Of a DNA stretch of 64,000 bases, positions 13,901-27,383 are shown one piece after another. Source of the DNA: Brachyhypopomus gauderio (lineage: Eukaryota > Chordata > Actinopteri > Gymnotiformes > Hypopomidae); assembly GCF_052324685.1 (NCBI RefSeq), contig NC_135218.1, positions 10,227,016-10,291,015 of the forward strand, read 5' to 3'. Under the pieces are notes generated by a model that was not told the DNA's origin, searched no databases, and worked only from the letters and a program-made list of their open reading frames with translations. Each line of letters starts with the position of its first letter. The stretch's first letter is position 1. The position numbers and the translations under genes are program-made.

Positions 13901-16900
13901 CACATACTGCTTAGAATTAGCGCCAAAAAGTTCAATCTTCGTCTCCTCATACCGGAGACTCGTCTTTCTCATAGTCCGGGAGTCCTTCGTGTGTTTTGGG
14001 AAACTCTATGCAGGCTTTCATATGTCTTTCATGTGTCTGCCATAAAGCCCTGACTGGTAGAGGCTGCAGTGAGAGTGACTTTATGGAACCTCCTCCCGTC
14101 TCCCTAATGCATCTCTGGAGCTCAGCCACAGTGATTTTGGGTTCTTCTGTATCACTCTCTCAAAGGCTTTTCTCCCACCACTGTTCAGTTTGGCTGGACG
14201 GCCACGTCTAGGAAGAGTTCTGGTCGTCCCAAACTTCTTCCATTTAAGGATTATGGAGGCCACTGTACTCTTAGGAACCTTGAGTGCGGCAGAAATTCTA
14301 TTGTAACCTTGGCCAGATCTGGTACCGTCTCTGAGCTCCTTGGTTCCTTCAACCTCATGATTCTCATTTGCTGTGACATGCCCTGTGAGCTGTGCGGTCT
14401 TATATAGACAGGTCCAAACAGTTTAATTAAACACAGCTGGACTCCAATGAAGGAGTAGAACCATCTCAAGGAGTATCAGAAGAAACAGACAGCATGTGAG
14501 TTAAATATGAGTGTTACAGCAAAGGGTCTGAATTCTTATGACAATGTGATATTTCAGTTTTTCTTTTTCTTTTTTTTTATTAGCAAAAAAATGTATGCTT
14601 TTTTCTGTCAAGATGGGATGCTGAGTGTACATTAATCAGAAATAAAATTAACTTTTTTTATTATAGCAAATGGCTACAATGAAACAAGAATGAAATTTAA
14701 AGGGGTTTGAATACTTTCCGTACCCACTGCAGTTCATCACTACCTTCTTGTTGTTGTGTAGCCTCTCCTCCCAGTACAGTACATCCCAGTGTCGCCTCTC
14801 CTCCCAGTACAGTACATCCCAGTGTCGCCTCTCCTCCCAGTACAGTACATCCCAGCACCCGCTCTGTCCTTCAATCAGTCTGTGTAGTTATCTTTGCTGT
14901 CTTTTAGCTTTCCTGTTCTCAGCAGCTCCCTGAATTTGGATCCTTCTCACCTAAAGTCATGGTATGGTGTGTTATGGAGTCTCTAGTTACGCAGGGCTCT
15001 TAGATGTATTTCTTTGTTGTCAGAGAGTAGAACATCTCCTGAATTCTTCCAACACGATGGTGCCCGACCTCATTCGAGACATGCTACCAGTCTACACTAT
15101 ATTGCCAAAAGTATTTGCTCACCTTCCTTGACTCACATATGATTTAAGTGACATCACATTCCTAATCCATAGGATTAAATATGACGTTGGTCCACCCTTT
15201 GCAGATAGAACAGCTTCAACTCTTCTGGGAAGGCTGTCCACAAGGTTTATCAGTGTGTTTAAGGGGATTTTTGACCATTCTTCCAGAAGCACATTTGTGA
15301 GGTCACATACTGATGTTGGACGAGAAGGCCTGGCTCTCAGTCTCCACTCTCCACTCTAATTCATCCCAAAGGTGTTCTATCAGGTTGAGGTCAGGACTCT
15401 GTGCAGGCCAGTCAAGTTCATCCACACCAGACTCTACCATTCATGTCTTTATGGACCTTGCTTTGTGCACTGGTGCACAGTCATGTTAGAAGAGGAAGGG
15501 GTCAGCTCCAAACTGTTCCCACAAAGTTGGGAGCATGGAATTGTCCAAAATGTCTTGGTATGCTGAAGCATTCAGAGTTCCTTTCACTGGAACTAAGGGG
15601 CCAATCCCAGCACCTAAAAAACAACCCCACACCATAATCCCCCCTCCACCAAACTTTACACTTGGCACAATGCAGTCAGACGAGTACTGTTCTCCTGGCA
15701 ACCACCAAACCCAGACTCGTCCATCAGATTTCCAGATGGAGATTGCCGATTCATCACTCCAGAGAACGTGTCTCCACTGCTCTAGAGTCCAGTGGCGGCG
15801 TGCTTTACACCACTGCATCCGACGCTTTGCACTTGGTGATGTACGGCTTGGATGCAGCTGCTCATTCTTTGCACTCTGCGCTTCAGCATGTGCTGACCCC
15901 GCTCCGTCAGTTTGCGTGGCACTTGATGTGCAGTTTTAGCCAAAGTGGATTAGTCAGAAGGGAACCAATGAGTGTCCACCATGTTCTCCTGATATTAACC
16001 CTGGTGAAATTCTGTCTCACACATCTACCTTCCCATTTAAAAAACTAAAGTTGAACCCAAGATGGTGGCATTCATAATTGAAAGTATACAATTTTGAATA
16101 TATTTATTCGTTCATTCATTCATACACACATACACTTCCAAAATGAATAGAGAGCACCAATTACTAACGTCCAATCAGCTACTTGTTACTGGTCACATTT
16201 AACAGTAGGACACCATTAGTTGCTGCTTACTCTATATTTAGTCTAAATCTTTTAAAATTAAAACATGCCACTGGAGAAAATTGTAAAATATGAATGCCAC
16301 CCACAACAGGTCAGACAAAAAGATATGATAAGGCAGTTGTGATAATGATAATATATATTGCCCCCACCAAAAACACACTGAAAGCAGCCTATGGCCACAC
16401 TGACCGTTTCCGTAGTTCCTCCTGCATCTCAGCCATGGAAGCTGGTATTGGTCCTATAGAGAACACCACGAAGGTTCATTACACAGCAAGCACACATCAC
16501 CCCACCACCATGTTATCAGTGCACGATATAAAACCAAAACTTCACAGCACTAAACACACGACTTCAAGAAGCATAGAATGTAGGTAAGTGTGGGTTAAGA
16601 CTGCTAGAGAACAAAAAGGTGGTGTGAACTGAACGTAAAAGAGCAGCGTGGCTGTAAGGCGAGGTGACGAGGTTGCACCTGGTGGAGGCTTCGGGCTGTC
16701 AGCTTTGGGAGACGGTGGTCTTCCTGATGGACCTGGCTCCCGCATCCTCTGAAGAACCTCACTAGACAGCTGGAATACAGAAGAAAACCCAAGCTGCTGA
16801 TGGCCTGCATCAAAATCACTCCCCAGTGAACTAAAGGATTTTCAGATATGCTTCATAGCTCTCAAATGTAGGCTGTGACTCAGCCAATTCATTAGCAGAG

Positions 16901-18482
16901 ATTTCTACACATTGCTGTTTTCAAGACATTATGACACTGCTGCATATGAGAACTTGCACACATTTAAAGCTGGTAAAGATGGCCGCGAATGACATGACTA
17001 GATGAAATCTGCACTTTATTACACATATTAGATGCGAGTACGTAACTGCCTTAGTGGTTTCTAACTGCATCCCCTCTGGTGTCGTCCTTATACAAGGATT
17101 ATGGAGGACCATCCTCTCTGCTAGTAAGCAAGTTTGCGTAACCTGTTGCACTTGTAAGTAAATTCTTATGTAAACATTCTGTATTTTATATTTAAGCGTT
17201 ATCGTTTTAGGATTGTCCTACAACCACGGTCTCCCTTCGTTCTGGGAGTATTAGTGCAAGTGGCGATACCTTTTTGACCGTTTCAGCAAGCATGCTTCAA
17301 GTTAGTCAGCTGAACTGATCCCCATTCGACAGCATCATCTAGCCAGATAACATGCTACTATTTTCCCAGTCAGAGGGTGCATATTTCAATCTTTTATTGA
17401 CCTTATTTCTTTTCAATCAAAGTGACTGCTCTGAAATACTGTAAATACTTTTTTAGATAATAAGAGTCAACCGTATAACACACCCACACCTCCGGGCTGC
17501 AGACCGGTACTTGGTGTTCAGCAGTGATGAAAAAGGAATCTAAATAAAACCGCAATATTTCTGATTAACTTGTACGAGCTTAACACGCCATTACTAAATC
17601 AGCATTCGGGCTGCAATTCTGCGTTGGTACACCCACATAATGTCTTTAGCAGTGATCTTGTGATCACAATCAGTTATGAATACGGTTGAGGATTTCTAGG
17701 GTTCTACTGTTGCATGGCTACAGATGACTACAATCTCTTATTAAACATTTCTTTTTTAAAAGTACCAAAAATATACATGCACCTAATGAAATTGCCACTG
17801 AATGTAGGTGCACCGGTTATGGCAACATCACGATTTCTTAAGAGAGGTAGTGATGTTTGGGTAAAGACCAGCATCTCACTTCCAGCTCTTGTTTTACTTT
17901 TCAAGAGCGCAGAATTCACAACACAGAACACCTTTATTTCAGTATTTTGTAAACTATACTGTATGTATAAATAGGGGTCGTGTCCATTTTATGCAAAACA
18001 TAAACTGGCAATTCGCATCTATATGGCCAAAAAAAAACAAACAATGCAATTTGGCCAGAAGTATTTTGAGCTGGGAGCAACAGAGTTAAAGTGAGAAGGA
18101 GGTGCAGACCACGTGCCCTCTGAACCCTGTTTACCTGAGAGGAGGAGCACACCTGTTATAGACTCACCTGCCCAACACTCATTTCACCTTTTCTGAGGTC
18201 TAGCAATGATAACCTTACCAAATATGTGGTAAACATGCATTCATTTCACTTCTGATACGCAAGTGTCTGTATAAATGTCTAATAGACACTGCTGTTGACT
18301 AACTACCACATAATTACACTAGCAGCTAAATGTCACCATGAACTTGAACCCCATAGCGAAGCAGCCGCTAGCATTAGCATTAGCATTTCTCCCTTCACCT
18401 TCATTCCTTGCAACACGGTGACATTCTCTTCCTCGTCCAAACCGTAAGACACTTTTCTCGTCGTACTTTCTTTGCCTCCCAT
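4694..18482 (-). CDS. chchd6: MICOS complex subunit MIC25 (CHCHD6), 5' five exons only
   Basis: CHCHD6/MIC25 is a mitochondrial intermembrane-space protein of the MICOS complex, which shapes cristae junctions. Five minus-strand coding exons join in phase: 18399-18482, 16679-16769, 16405-16453, 10704-10851 and 4694-4777 (456 nt, 152 codons). The start reads [20 protein letters not shown], matching the family's myristoylatable MGG/MGS start and its VSFGVDEEE block. [16 protein letters not shown] in exon 2 matches the conserved LSENVVNRMKEP segment. Exon 4 begins [20 protein letters not shown] and exon 5 holds [14 protein letters not shown], the DUF737 coiled coil. All joints have AG acceptors and GT donors. 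The human protein is about 235 residues, so roughly 80 residues including the twin-CX9C CHCH domain are missing, presumably left of the window. CHCHD3 is the alternative, but the DEEE and YEE blocks favour CHCHD6. Confidence 0.88.
4930..6393. repeat. About 42-bp CT/CA-rich minisatellite, about 35 copies
   Basis: Tandem array built on CTACTACCTCACCCTCCCA followed by ACACCACTCACTCCACCACT, with length variants of about 36-45 bp. It lies in chchd6 intron 4. A plus-strand frame stays open for over 500 codons, but only because the C/T/A-rich unit lacks stops. The product would be a low-complexity repeat, so I do not call a gene. Confidence 0.92.
6668..7342. repeat. Cluster of CA, GA and GT microsatellites
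   Basis: Runs of (CA)n at 6668-6711 and 7118-7170, (AG)n at 6837-6862 and (GT)n at 7311-7342, separated by unique sequence in chchd6 intron 4. Confidence 0.9.
7512..8275. repeat. 15-bp GC-rich minisatellite, about 50 copies
   Basis: Units are variants of GCCCCAGGACGCCCC (also GCGCCACGACGCCCC and GCACCAGGACGCCCC). The + strand is C-rich and the - strand G-rich, with frequent runs of four to five G. All six frames are nearly free of stops because the 15-bp period is five codons, giving artefactual proline- and glycine-rich frames. It lies inside chchd6 intron 4. Confidence 0.93.
8719..9316. repeat. 24-bp minisatellite, about 25 copies
   Basis: Unit of 24 bp containing ACACAGAGAAACTGGACCAG. 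Two positions alternate between copies (CTGGACC/CAGAACC and GGGACAC/GGGGCAC). The period is eight codons, so repetitive open frames appear in nearly every frame and are not considered genes. It lies in chchd6 intron 4. Flanking 9317-10700 is otherwise unremarkable. Confidence 0.93.
10669..10937. repeat. CA/GT microsatellites on both sides of chchd6 exon 4
   Basis: (GT)n at 10669-10699 abuts the donor of chchd6 exon 4 (exon ends at 10704). (CA)n at 10890-10937 lies about 40 bp upstream of its acceptor (exon starts at 10851). On the coding strand the two tracts read CA after the donor and TG before the acceptor. Confidence 0.9.
11776..12262. repeat. About 28-bp G-rich minisatellite, about 17 copies
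   Basis: Unit of the form GGCGGGTGTGCGGGGGCTGG plus CAGGGGGG, with poly-G stretches up to about ten bases on the + strand. Adjacent 11080-11775 and 12263-12810 are unique, the latter moderately GC-rich, with no supported exon. It lies in chchd6 intron 3. The high density of G-runs makes quadruplex folding plausible. Confidence 0.92.
13465..14732 (-). mobile_element. Decayed Tc1/mariner transposon, internally deleted
   Basis: The ends are inverted copies: GGGTATTCAGACCCCTTTA at the left and TAAAGGGGTTTGAATACTTT followed by CCGTACCCACTG at the right. Minus-strand fragments of a Tc1 transposase remain in several frames: an HTH region with RRGRPAKL, a [20 protein letters not shown] block, and SIMLWGCF running directly into [10 protein letters not shown]. 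The last join shows that the stretch holding the second catalytic Asp has been deleted. Stops and frameshifts make it inactive. It belongs to a family very abundant in fish and sits in chchd6 intron 3. Confidence 0.88.
14760..14856. repeat. 33-bp tandem repeat, three copies
   Basis: Three near-identical copies of a unit starting CCTCTCCTCCCAGTACAGTA, just right of the decayed Tc1 element. Confidence 0.85.
15093..15945 (-). mobile_element. Truncated Tc1/mariner transposon of a second family
   Basis: The left end, TACACTATATTGCCAAAAGT, is the terminal repeat of a common fish Tc1 family. Minus-strand coding remnants include [12 protein letters not shown] (first catalytic Asp), [11 protein letters not shown] and [19 protein letters not shown]. 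The N-terminal part of the transposase and the right terminal repeat are missing; similarity fades at about 15945. It is inactive and lies in chchd6 intron 3. Confidence 0.85.
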
Positions 18483-18615
18483 GTCCTTTGATTCAGACAG
18501 CGAAGGAACGGTGCAGGAACGGGTAATAAATGTGTCTCTGCACTTCTAAGGTATAGGTCACTTTACAGGACGGGACAGTGGACTCGGTCCGTATAGGTAG
18601 ATCAGTCATGAGAGT

Positions 18616-18674
18616 CCAATGGCGTTTATATCCGGCATCACGTGATGTCCGAGTGATTTCTGGGAAATGTAGTT
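18616..18674 (-). promoter_or_regulatory. Putative chchd6 core promoter
   Basis: This segment lies 130-190 bp upstream of the chchd6 start codon. It holds a CCAAT box (18616-18620), a palindromic TCACGTGA E-box (18638-18645), and TTCTGGGAAATGTAGTT (18658-18674), whose complement matches the ACTACA..TCCCAG motif bound by ZNF143. Such motifs are typical of TATA-less housekeeping promoters. The transcription start is not determined. Confidence 0.5.
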
Positions 18675-18781
18675 GGGCTGCATTAAACGAGCTCTCTGTG
18701 CCTGTTAATCAACGTTATACGTTTAGGCTGCTTGTGGAATAGTTCTTAACCGGTTGAGGGGGGAATCTCTAGTGAAAAGTA

Positions 18782-19101
18782 TGGAAGCCCATCCCCGCCA
18801 CCTAAAATAAAAAAACCAGCACATATATATCTTTTTCTCATTATTAAGTAAATTGCTATCTCATTATTTCGAGATACTAAGTCGTTATTTCGAGATACTA
18901 TAGTATCTCGAAATAATGACTTACAAAGTCGTTATTTCGAGATACTAAGTCATTATTTCGAGATAGTATCTCGAAATAACGACTTAGTATCTCAAAATAA
19001 TGACTTAGTATCTCGAAATAATGAGATAGCAATTTACTTAATAATGAGAAAAATATATATACGTGCTGTTTTTTATTTTAGGTGGCGGGAATGGGCTTCC
19101 A
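18782..19101. mobile_element. Palindromic (foldback) MITE, about 320 bp
   Basis: The left end TGGAAGCCCATCCCCGCCAC and the right end GTGGCGGGAATGGGCTTCCA are inverted copies, and the complementarity runs through almost the whole element. The centre is a stack of short inverted repeats of ATTTCGAGATACTAAGTC. A TA dinucleotide flanks each side (18780-18781 and 19102-19103), consistent with a Tc1/mariner-type target duplication. There is no coding capacity. It sits between chchd6 and tpra1. Similar sequences are, from memory, dispersed in fish genomes. Confidence 0.85.
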
Positions 19102-19103
19102 TA

Positions 19104-20916
19104 GAAAAGCCTCGAAACTCAAACTCATTGTATAATCTTTTTTTTAATCTCCAGCAAAAATAAAAAACTTAAAATCATCCATAGGCAGGTAACATCGCTA
19201 TACCACATTAGTACGTATAACAATCTTGAAATCAATTGGTTCCTTTACACGACTTAGCATTTCGATGTTTTATCACATGTCCACAAGTCACAAATACAGT
19301 AATTTAATCAACGTCACTACTTGACCAACATGTTTCAGTGTGGGATGCTTACAGGTGCAACGTGCATTGGGACAATAAACAGGCTACAACACTGCAGTAA
19401 CACCTGCGGCAGTAACACCTACCTCGGCTATTATAACAATGCACATTCATGAAAAAATAAACATTTTTCATTTACATACTGTATAACAGTCTTTTATAGT
19501 TCATGGATATACACTCCAGTTTAGCAAAGGAAATTTGATAATCTTTAACTTCTCTGATCTCCCTTTTAAGTATGTGTATATGAAATTAAAAAGACAGCTT
19601 TTTAATAATTACAGGGCCTGGCTCCAAAAAAAGCATTATAGTTTAAACACTTTCCAAGCGTTAGCATGCAGTAATGTCTGGTTTGCCATTTTTGCTTGTC
19701 TCTATTACTTCAACCCTTTAATGTCAGCAGGCCCTGGTCATCACCTAAGGCAACATTACATCAAAACTAAACAGTAGTAGGAACTCTGGCTCAACCAGCT
19801 GAGCGCTCTAAACTTTCAATTCACTGTTGCCTATGAACACTAACGATGTGGTATTGCCATGGCCCATAAACGCTCATTTAAATATCTATTTTGCACATAA
19901 AAATGCATTTTACAAAGTAGATCTTGGGCGTGTTATTAGGAGTTTAACAATGATTCAATCCATGGTTCCATCTTTAAATACAAAAATGACAAATAACACT
20001 CAAAGGTTTAAAAGTCATACTCACACATATTTACACACAATTTTGGTCATTAAAACACTTCTGTCATTCATCATGTTGTACAAATAGCATAGGACTGTGG
20101 TCTACCAAAAACCTGGATGAAGAATGCACAATGGGCTGCTAATGCACTAACCACATGTTGCATTATTGGATTTATACTTAAAAGACAATTTCCTTGAGTG
20201 AGCAGGTGGGTGTTTTTCGACTGGCGATGGGCCGCACTCCACTTGTTCCCTGTGTGCTGAATGGAATGCTGATATTTCACATAACAGGCCATACTATAGC
20301 ATAATCACTAAAATAAAGGAACACACAAGGGACCATCAAAGCAGTGGGTTCAATCTGAGGCTCAGGTTAGCATATTCAAACTTGTTTCCTTCCAGCAAGT
20401 TATAAAAACAAAGTCAGCACACAGTGACTCCATGCTGCGATACCCGTTCTGCAGTACAAGAAATGCTCAATTCATTCGAAGCCCATTTGTAACCAAGCCA
20501 TTTCAAATCTATTACATTTCCTTTCTTAATACTCTTATATTCTAGGTACTGTGTTTTTATACCACAAAGTATAAAAGTACTGCACAGGCACTGTAAAACA
20601 CTGGTAGTACAATAATACATTGTACAAGGGTTTACATAAAAATGGCATCATTTCATTATTTTATAAGGGAAACCAAAAAGAAGCAGAGTAATCTTAGCTG
20701 GGTACAAATGGACTGCCAAATTCTGAGCTATAATGCAAGGCCTTCATGAACTGAACCACCCAAAACCCGTCTCGTCTCTTCAATGGGAATACAATGCAGT
20801 GCAGTGTAGGAAAGATTGGGGAGGGGGGGCTTCTAACTCTGCAGGTCCCATCTCAAGTATATCTGCGGCCAGTCGTTTCTACCCATTCATCTCCCTTCAT
20901 CCATCCCTCCTTTCTC
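19104..20916 (-). other. tpra1 3' UTR and intergenic sequence
   Basis: AT-rich unique sequence downstream of the tpra1 stop codon. I could not identify a convincing AATAAA on the minus strand outside the MITE, so the UTR end is unresolved. No independent gene is supported. Confidence 0.5.
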
Positions 20917-25155
<4,239 letters not shown>

Positions 25156-25423
25156 GCTGCATTCACAACGGACAAAACTATAAAGGACAAACACATTTAC
25201 CACCAACCTGTGGTGTTAATACACGACGAGCTCCAGTTCCTCCCGTAATTAGCGGTAGTTTTCTCCTTCAGCTGTTCCGCCGACCTTAACTGACAGGCCC
25301 GTTAGCTTAGATGCTAACGAACTTTCGAGTCGCCGGTGACAGCTCGGTGTATTTTTAACAGGCCATTTATTTTTTTAATATATAAGAAAATAAAAGGTAC
25401 GCTGAGCTAACTAACTTGGTTAC

Positions 25424-25575
25424 CTTCGCTTGGAATGGGTTCAAATCAAGAGCGGACGTGTTCCGTAGCGCAGTCAGCAGAGCAGCGAGTAAACAACATA
25501 GCTGGCGGGTTAGCGCTGCCTCAGTGCCGCTTATCGCTCTAAACAACGGGGAGGTAACCTGCCTACGACCGGAAG
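25424..25575 (-). promoter_or_regulatory. tpra1 5' noncoding exon and promoter
   Basis: A consensus minus-strand donor (AAG|GTAACC) ends a GC-rich block at 25424, about 270 bp upstream of the tpra1 start exon. An ETS-type core ACCGGAAG lies at its 5' side (around 25567-25574). This is the likely first noncoding exon. The exact transcription start is unknown. Confidence 0.5.
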
Positions 25576-25679
25576 AGACGAGAGTCATGTGATTACAGAA
25601 CAACTTCAGAATACAAGTTTAAGATGGACCAACTTTCAAAATAAAAGTAACACCACAGTAACACTCCAAACAAAAAAGT

Positions 25680-25985
25680 ATCCATCCATCCATTATCCGA
25701 ACTGCTTAATTCCAGCATCTCCAGGCGAAGGCAGGGTACACCACGGGCAGGTCGCCAGTCCACCGCATGGCCAACACACACACACACACACGCACCTACG
25801 GGCAATTCAGAATGATCGATCAACCTAACATGCATGTCTTTGGACCGTGGGAGGAAACCGGGAGTACCTGGAGAAAACCCACAAAGGCACAGGGAGAACA
25901 TGCAAACTCCACACAGAGCAGCCCAGACCGAGAATCGAACCCAGACTGCCTTGCTGTGAGGCGACAGTGCTAACACTGCACCATT
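25680..25985. repeat. Dispersed teleost repeat
   Basis: Sequence beginning with CATC repeats followed by CCGAACTGCTTAATTCCAGC and, later, TGCATGTCTTTGGACCGTGG GAGGAAACC and GAGAACATGCAAACTCCACA is a repeat I recognise as widespread in fish genomes. It carries a short CA run. I cannot assign its class. It lies between tpra1 and the B30.2 gene. Confidence 0.65.
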
Positions 25986-26195
25986 ATTATTATAATAATA
26001 ACAAAACAATGAAAAAGACAGTTCTTAACATCGTAAAGAAAAAATAACTATTTGTCAAATGTAATAACATTTACTACAGACAATTACATATTTGAATGAA
26101 TCGAGTTTAAAAATATGCACTTTATTTATTGAGAATATCAAATACATTGTCTGCCTAACAAAATGTAAATAAGTACCATTACACATAGTTGAATG

Positions 26196-27383
26196 TTATT
26201 CACACAATGTTATTCGAGCACTAGGATGACCAGACATCATCCTCACAGCCAAACAGACAGGCTCTGTGAAGCTCACACTGAACGTATGCAGGTGAGTTTT
26301 GGCTCCATTAATGCTGCTAATGCTGTAAAATGCCACACTGTTGTTGTTGTTGTTGTTGTTTTTGAAGCTCAGATGGATCTCCACCTTCTGCAGAGACGAG
26401 GTGCGCATCAGTGGCACGTCCCGGCCTCCCTCGTATGCCGTGAGAAGGTTATTACACCACATCAGACACCAAGCGCCAGTACTGCTCTCCAGACCGCTTC
26501 CACTACCACATCGAGGCAGCCCTCTGTAGCACAACCCCAGCACCCAGGGGCAGCCTTCAGTCACCACACTCCAACAGTGCTCTCCTTTGGAGAAACTTTG
26601 AGAGCTCAGTGCCTGCAGGAAGCTGGTGAACCTGTTGGGTCCAGCTGGATATGGCTGTTTGGCAACAGAAAAAGACACTGTTTTGAGATCTTCGGAAAGG
26701 ACCAGATTAGGATGCAGTGTCTCTGCATCAAAAGTCACTTCTGAAGGGTTCAGAATAGCTCGTAAACGACGCTGGGCTGCCCCAAGATTGAGACGGAGTT
26801 GGTAGTTGCTGCGTTCCATCTCCACACACATGCCTGCCATGCTGGTGCTTGGAGCTTCTGCGTCACTCTGTGCAACCTCCAGAGGTTCTAACATCAGGCT
26901 GGCAGTGCGCATCTCAATGTCAAGAATCCCTTCGCTGAATCTGACTTCATCGTGCTCTTCCAACAGGGTGTTAGCCTGGAGCTCTGCCTCCTTCAGCTGC
27001 TCACGGATATCTGACACCTTCCGGACCTTGGTCTCCACAGCCTCCTCTCTAGACCTCAACCGAGCCTCTAGTAGACTCATCCCTGCTGTGCTGTAGTTCC
27101 TCAGAAGCTCCGCCATCTCTTCCAGTACTGTCTTCACCTCTAGTCTAAGGGCAGCGTTTGATGCTTTGACTGCAACTTCTCCTTCCATCACCTTGGCAAT
27201 CAGGTCATCCACATGTGTAATCTTATCTTGGAGTTGTGTCATCACCGGAGTTAATCTTGACATATATTTTCCTGGCTCATCAGATGGTGTGCTTACTGCA
27301 GAAAAAGCTTCTGTTAAGTCATTCACCATCTCAAATTCGTCTTTCTTCTGGGTAGAGGAATAACACTCATGATTGTGCTCCAT
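26196..27383 (-). CDS. TRIM-like coiled-coil and B30.2 (PRY-SPRY) protein without RING or B-box
   Basis: One uninterrupted frame of 395 residues from the ATG at 27383. Residues about 45-150 form a heptad-rich coiled coil. Residues about 215-395 form a B30.2 domain: a PRY segment with FDAETLHPNLVLSEDLKTVS, then SSQSFSKGEHCWSVV and CPWVLGLCY, then VEIHLSFK and SVAFYSI before the end. B30.2 domains bind protein ligands, and in fish they are widely expanded in TRIM and NLR families. No RING or B-box precedes the coiled coil, so ubiquitin-ligase activity is not expected from this frame alone. Seven Asn codons from an AAC run fall inside the SPRY domain. A possible 5' splice acceptor (TTCCCACAG) lies near 27436 and a donor near 28310, so an upstream noncoding exon is likely. 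The ortholog is not recognised. Confidence 0.8.
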   Translation of the reverse strand: MEHNHECYSSTQKKDEFEMVNDLTEAFSAVSTPSDEPGKYMSRLTPVMTQLQDKITHVDDLIAKVMEGEVAVKASNAALRLEVKTVLEEMAELLRNYSTAGMSLLEARLRSREEAVETKVRKVSDIREQLKEAELQANTLLEEHDEVRFSEGILDIEMRTASLMLEPLEVAQSDAEAPSTSMAGMCVEMERSNYQLRLNLGAAQRRLRAILNPSEVTFDAETLHPNLVLSEDLKTVSFSVAKQPYPAGPNRFTSFLQALSSQSFSKGEHCWSVVTEGCPWVLGLCYRGLPRCGSGSGLESSTGAWCLMWCNNLLTAYEGGRDVPLMRTSSLQKVEIHLSFKNNNNNNNSVAFYSISSINGAKTHLHTFSVSFTEPVCLAVRMMSGHPSARITLCE

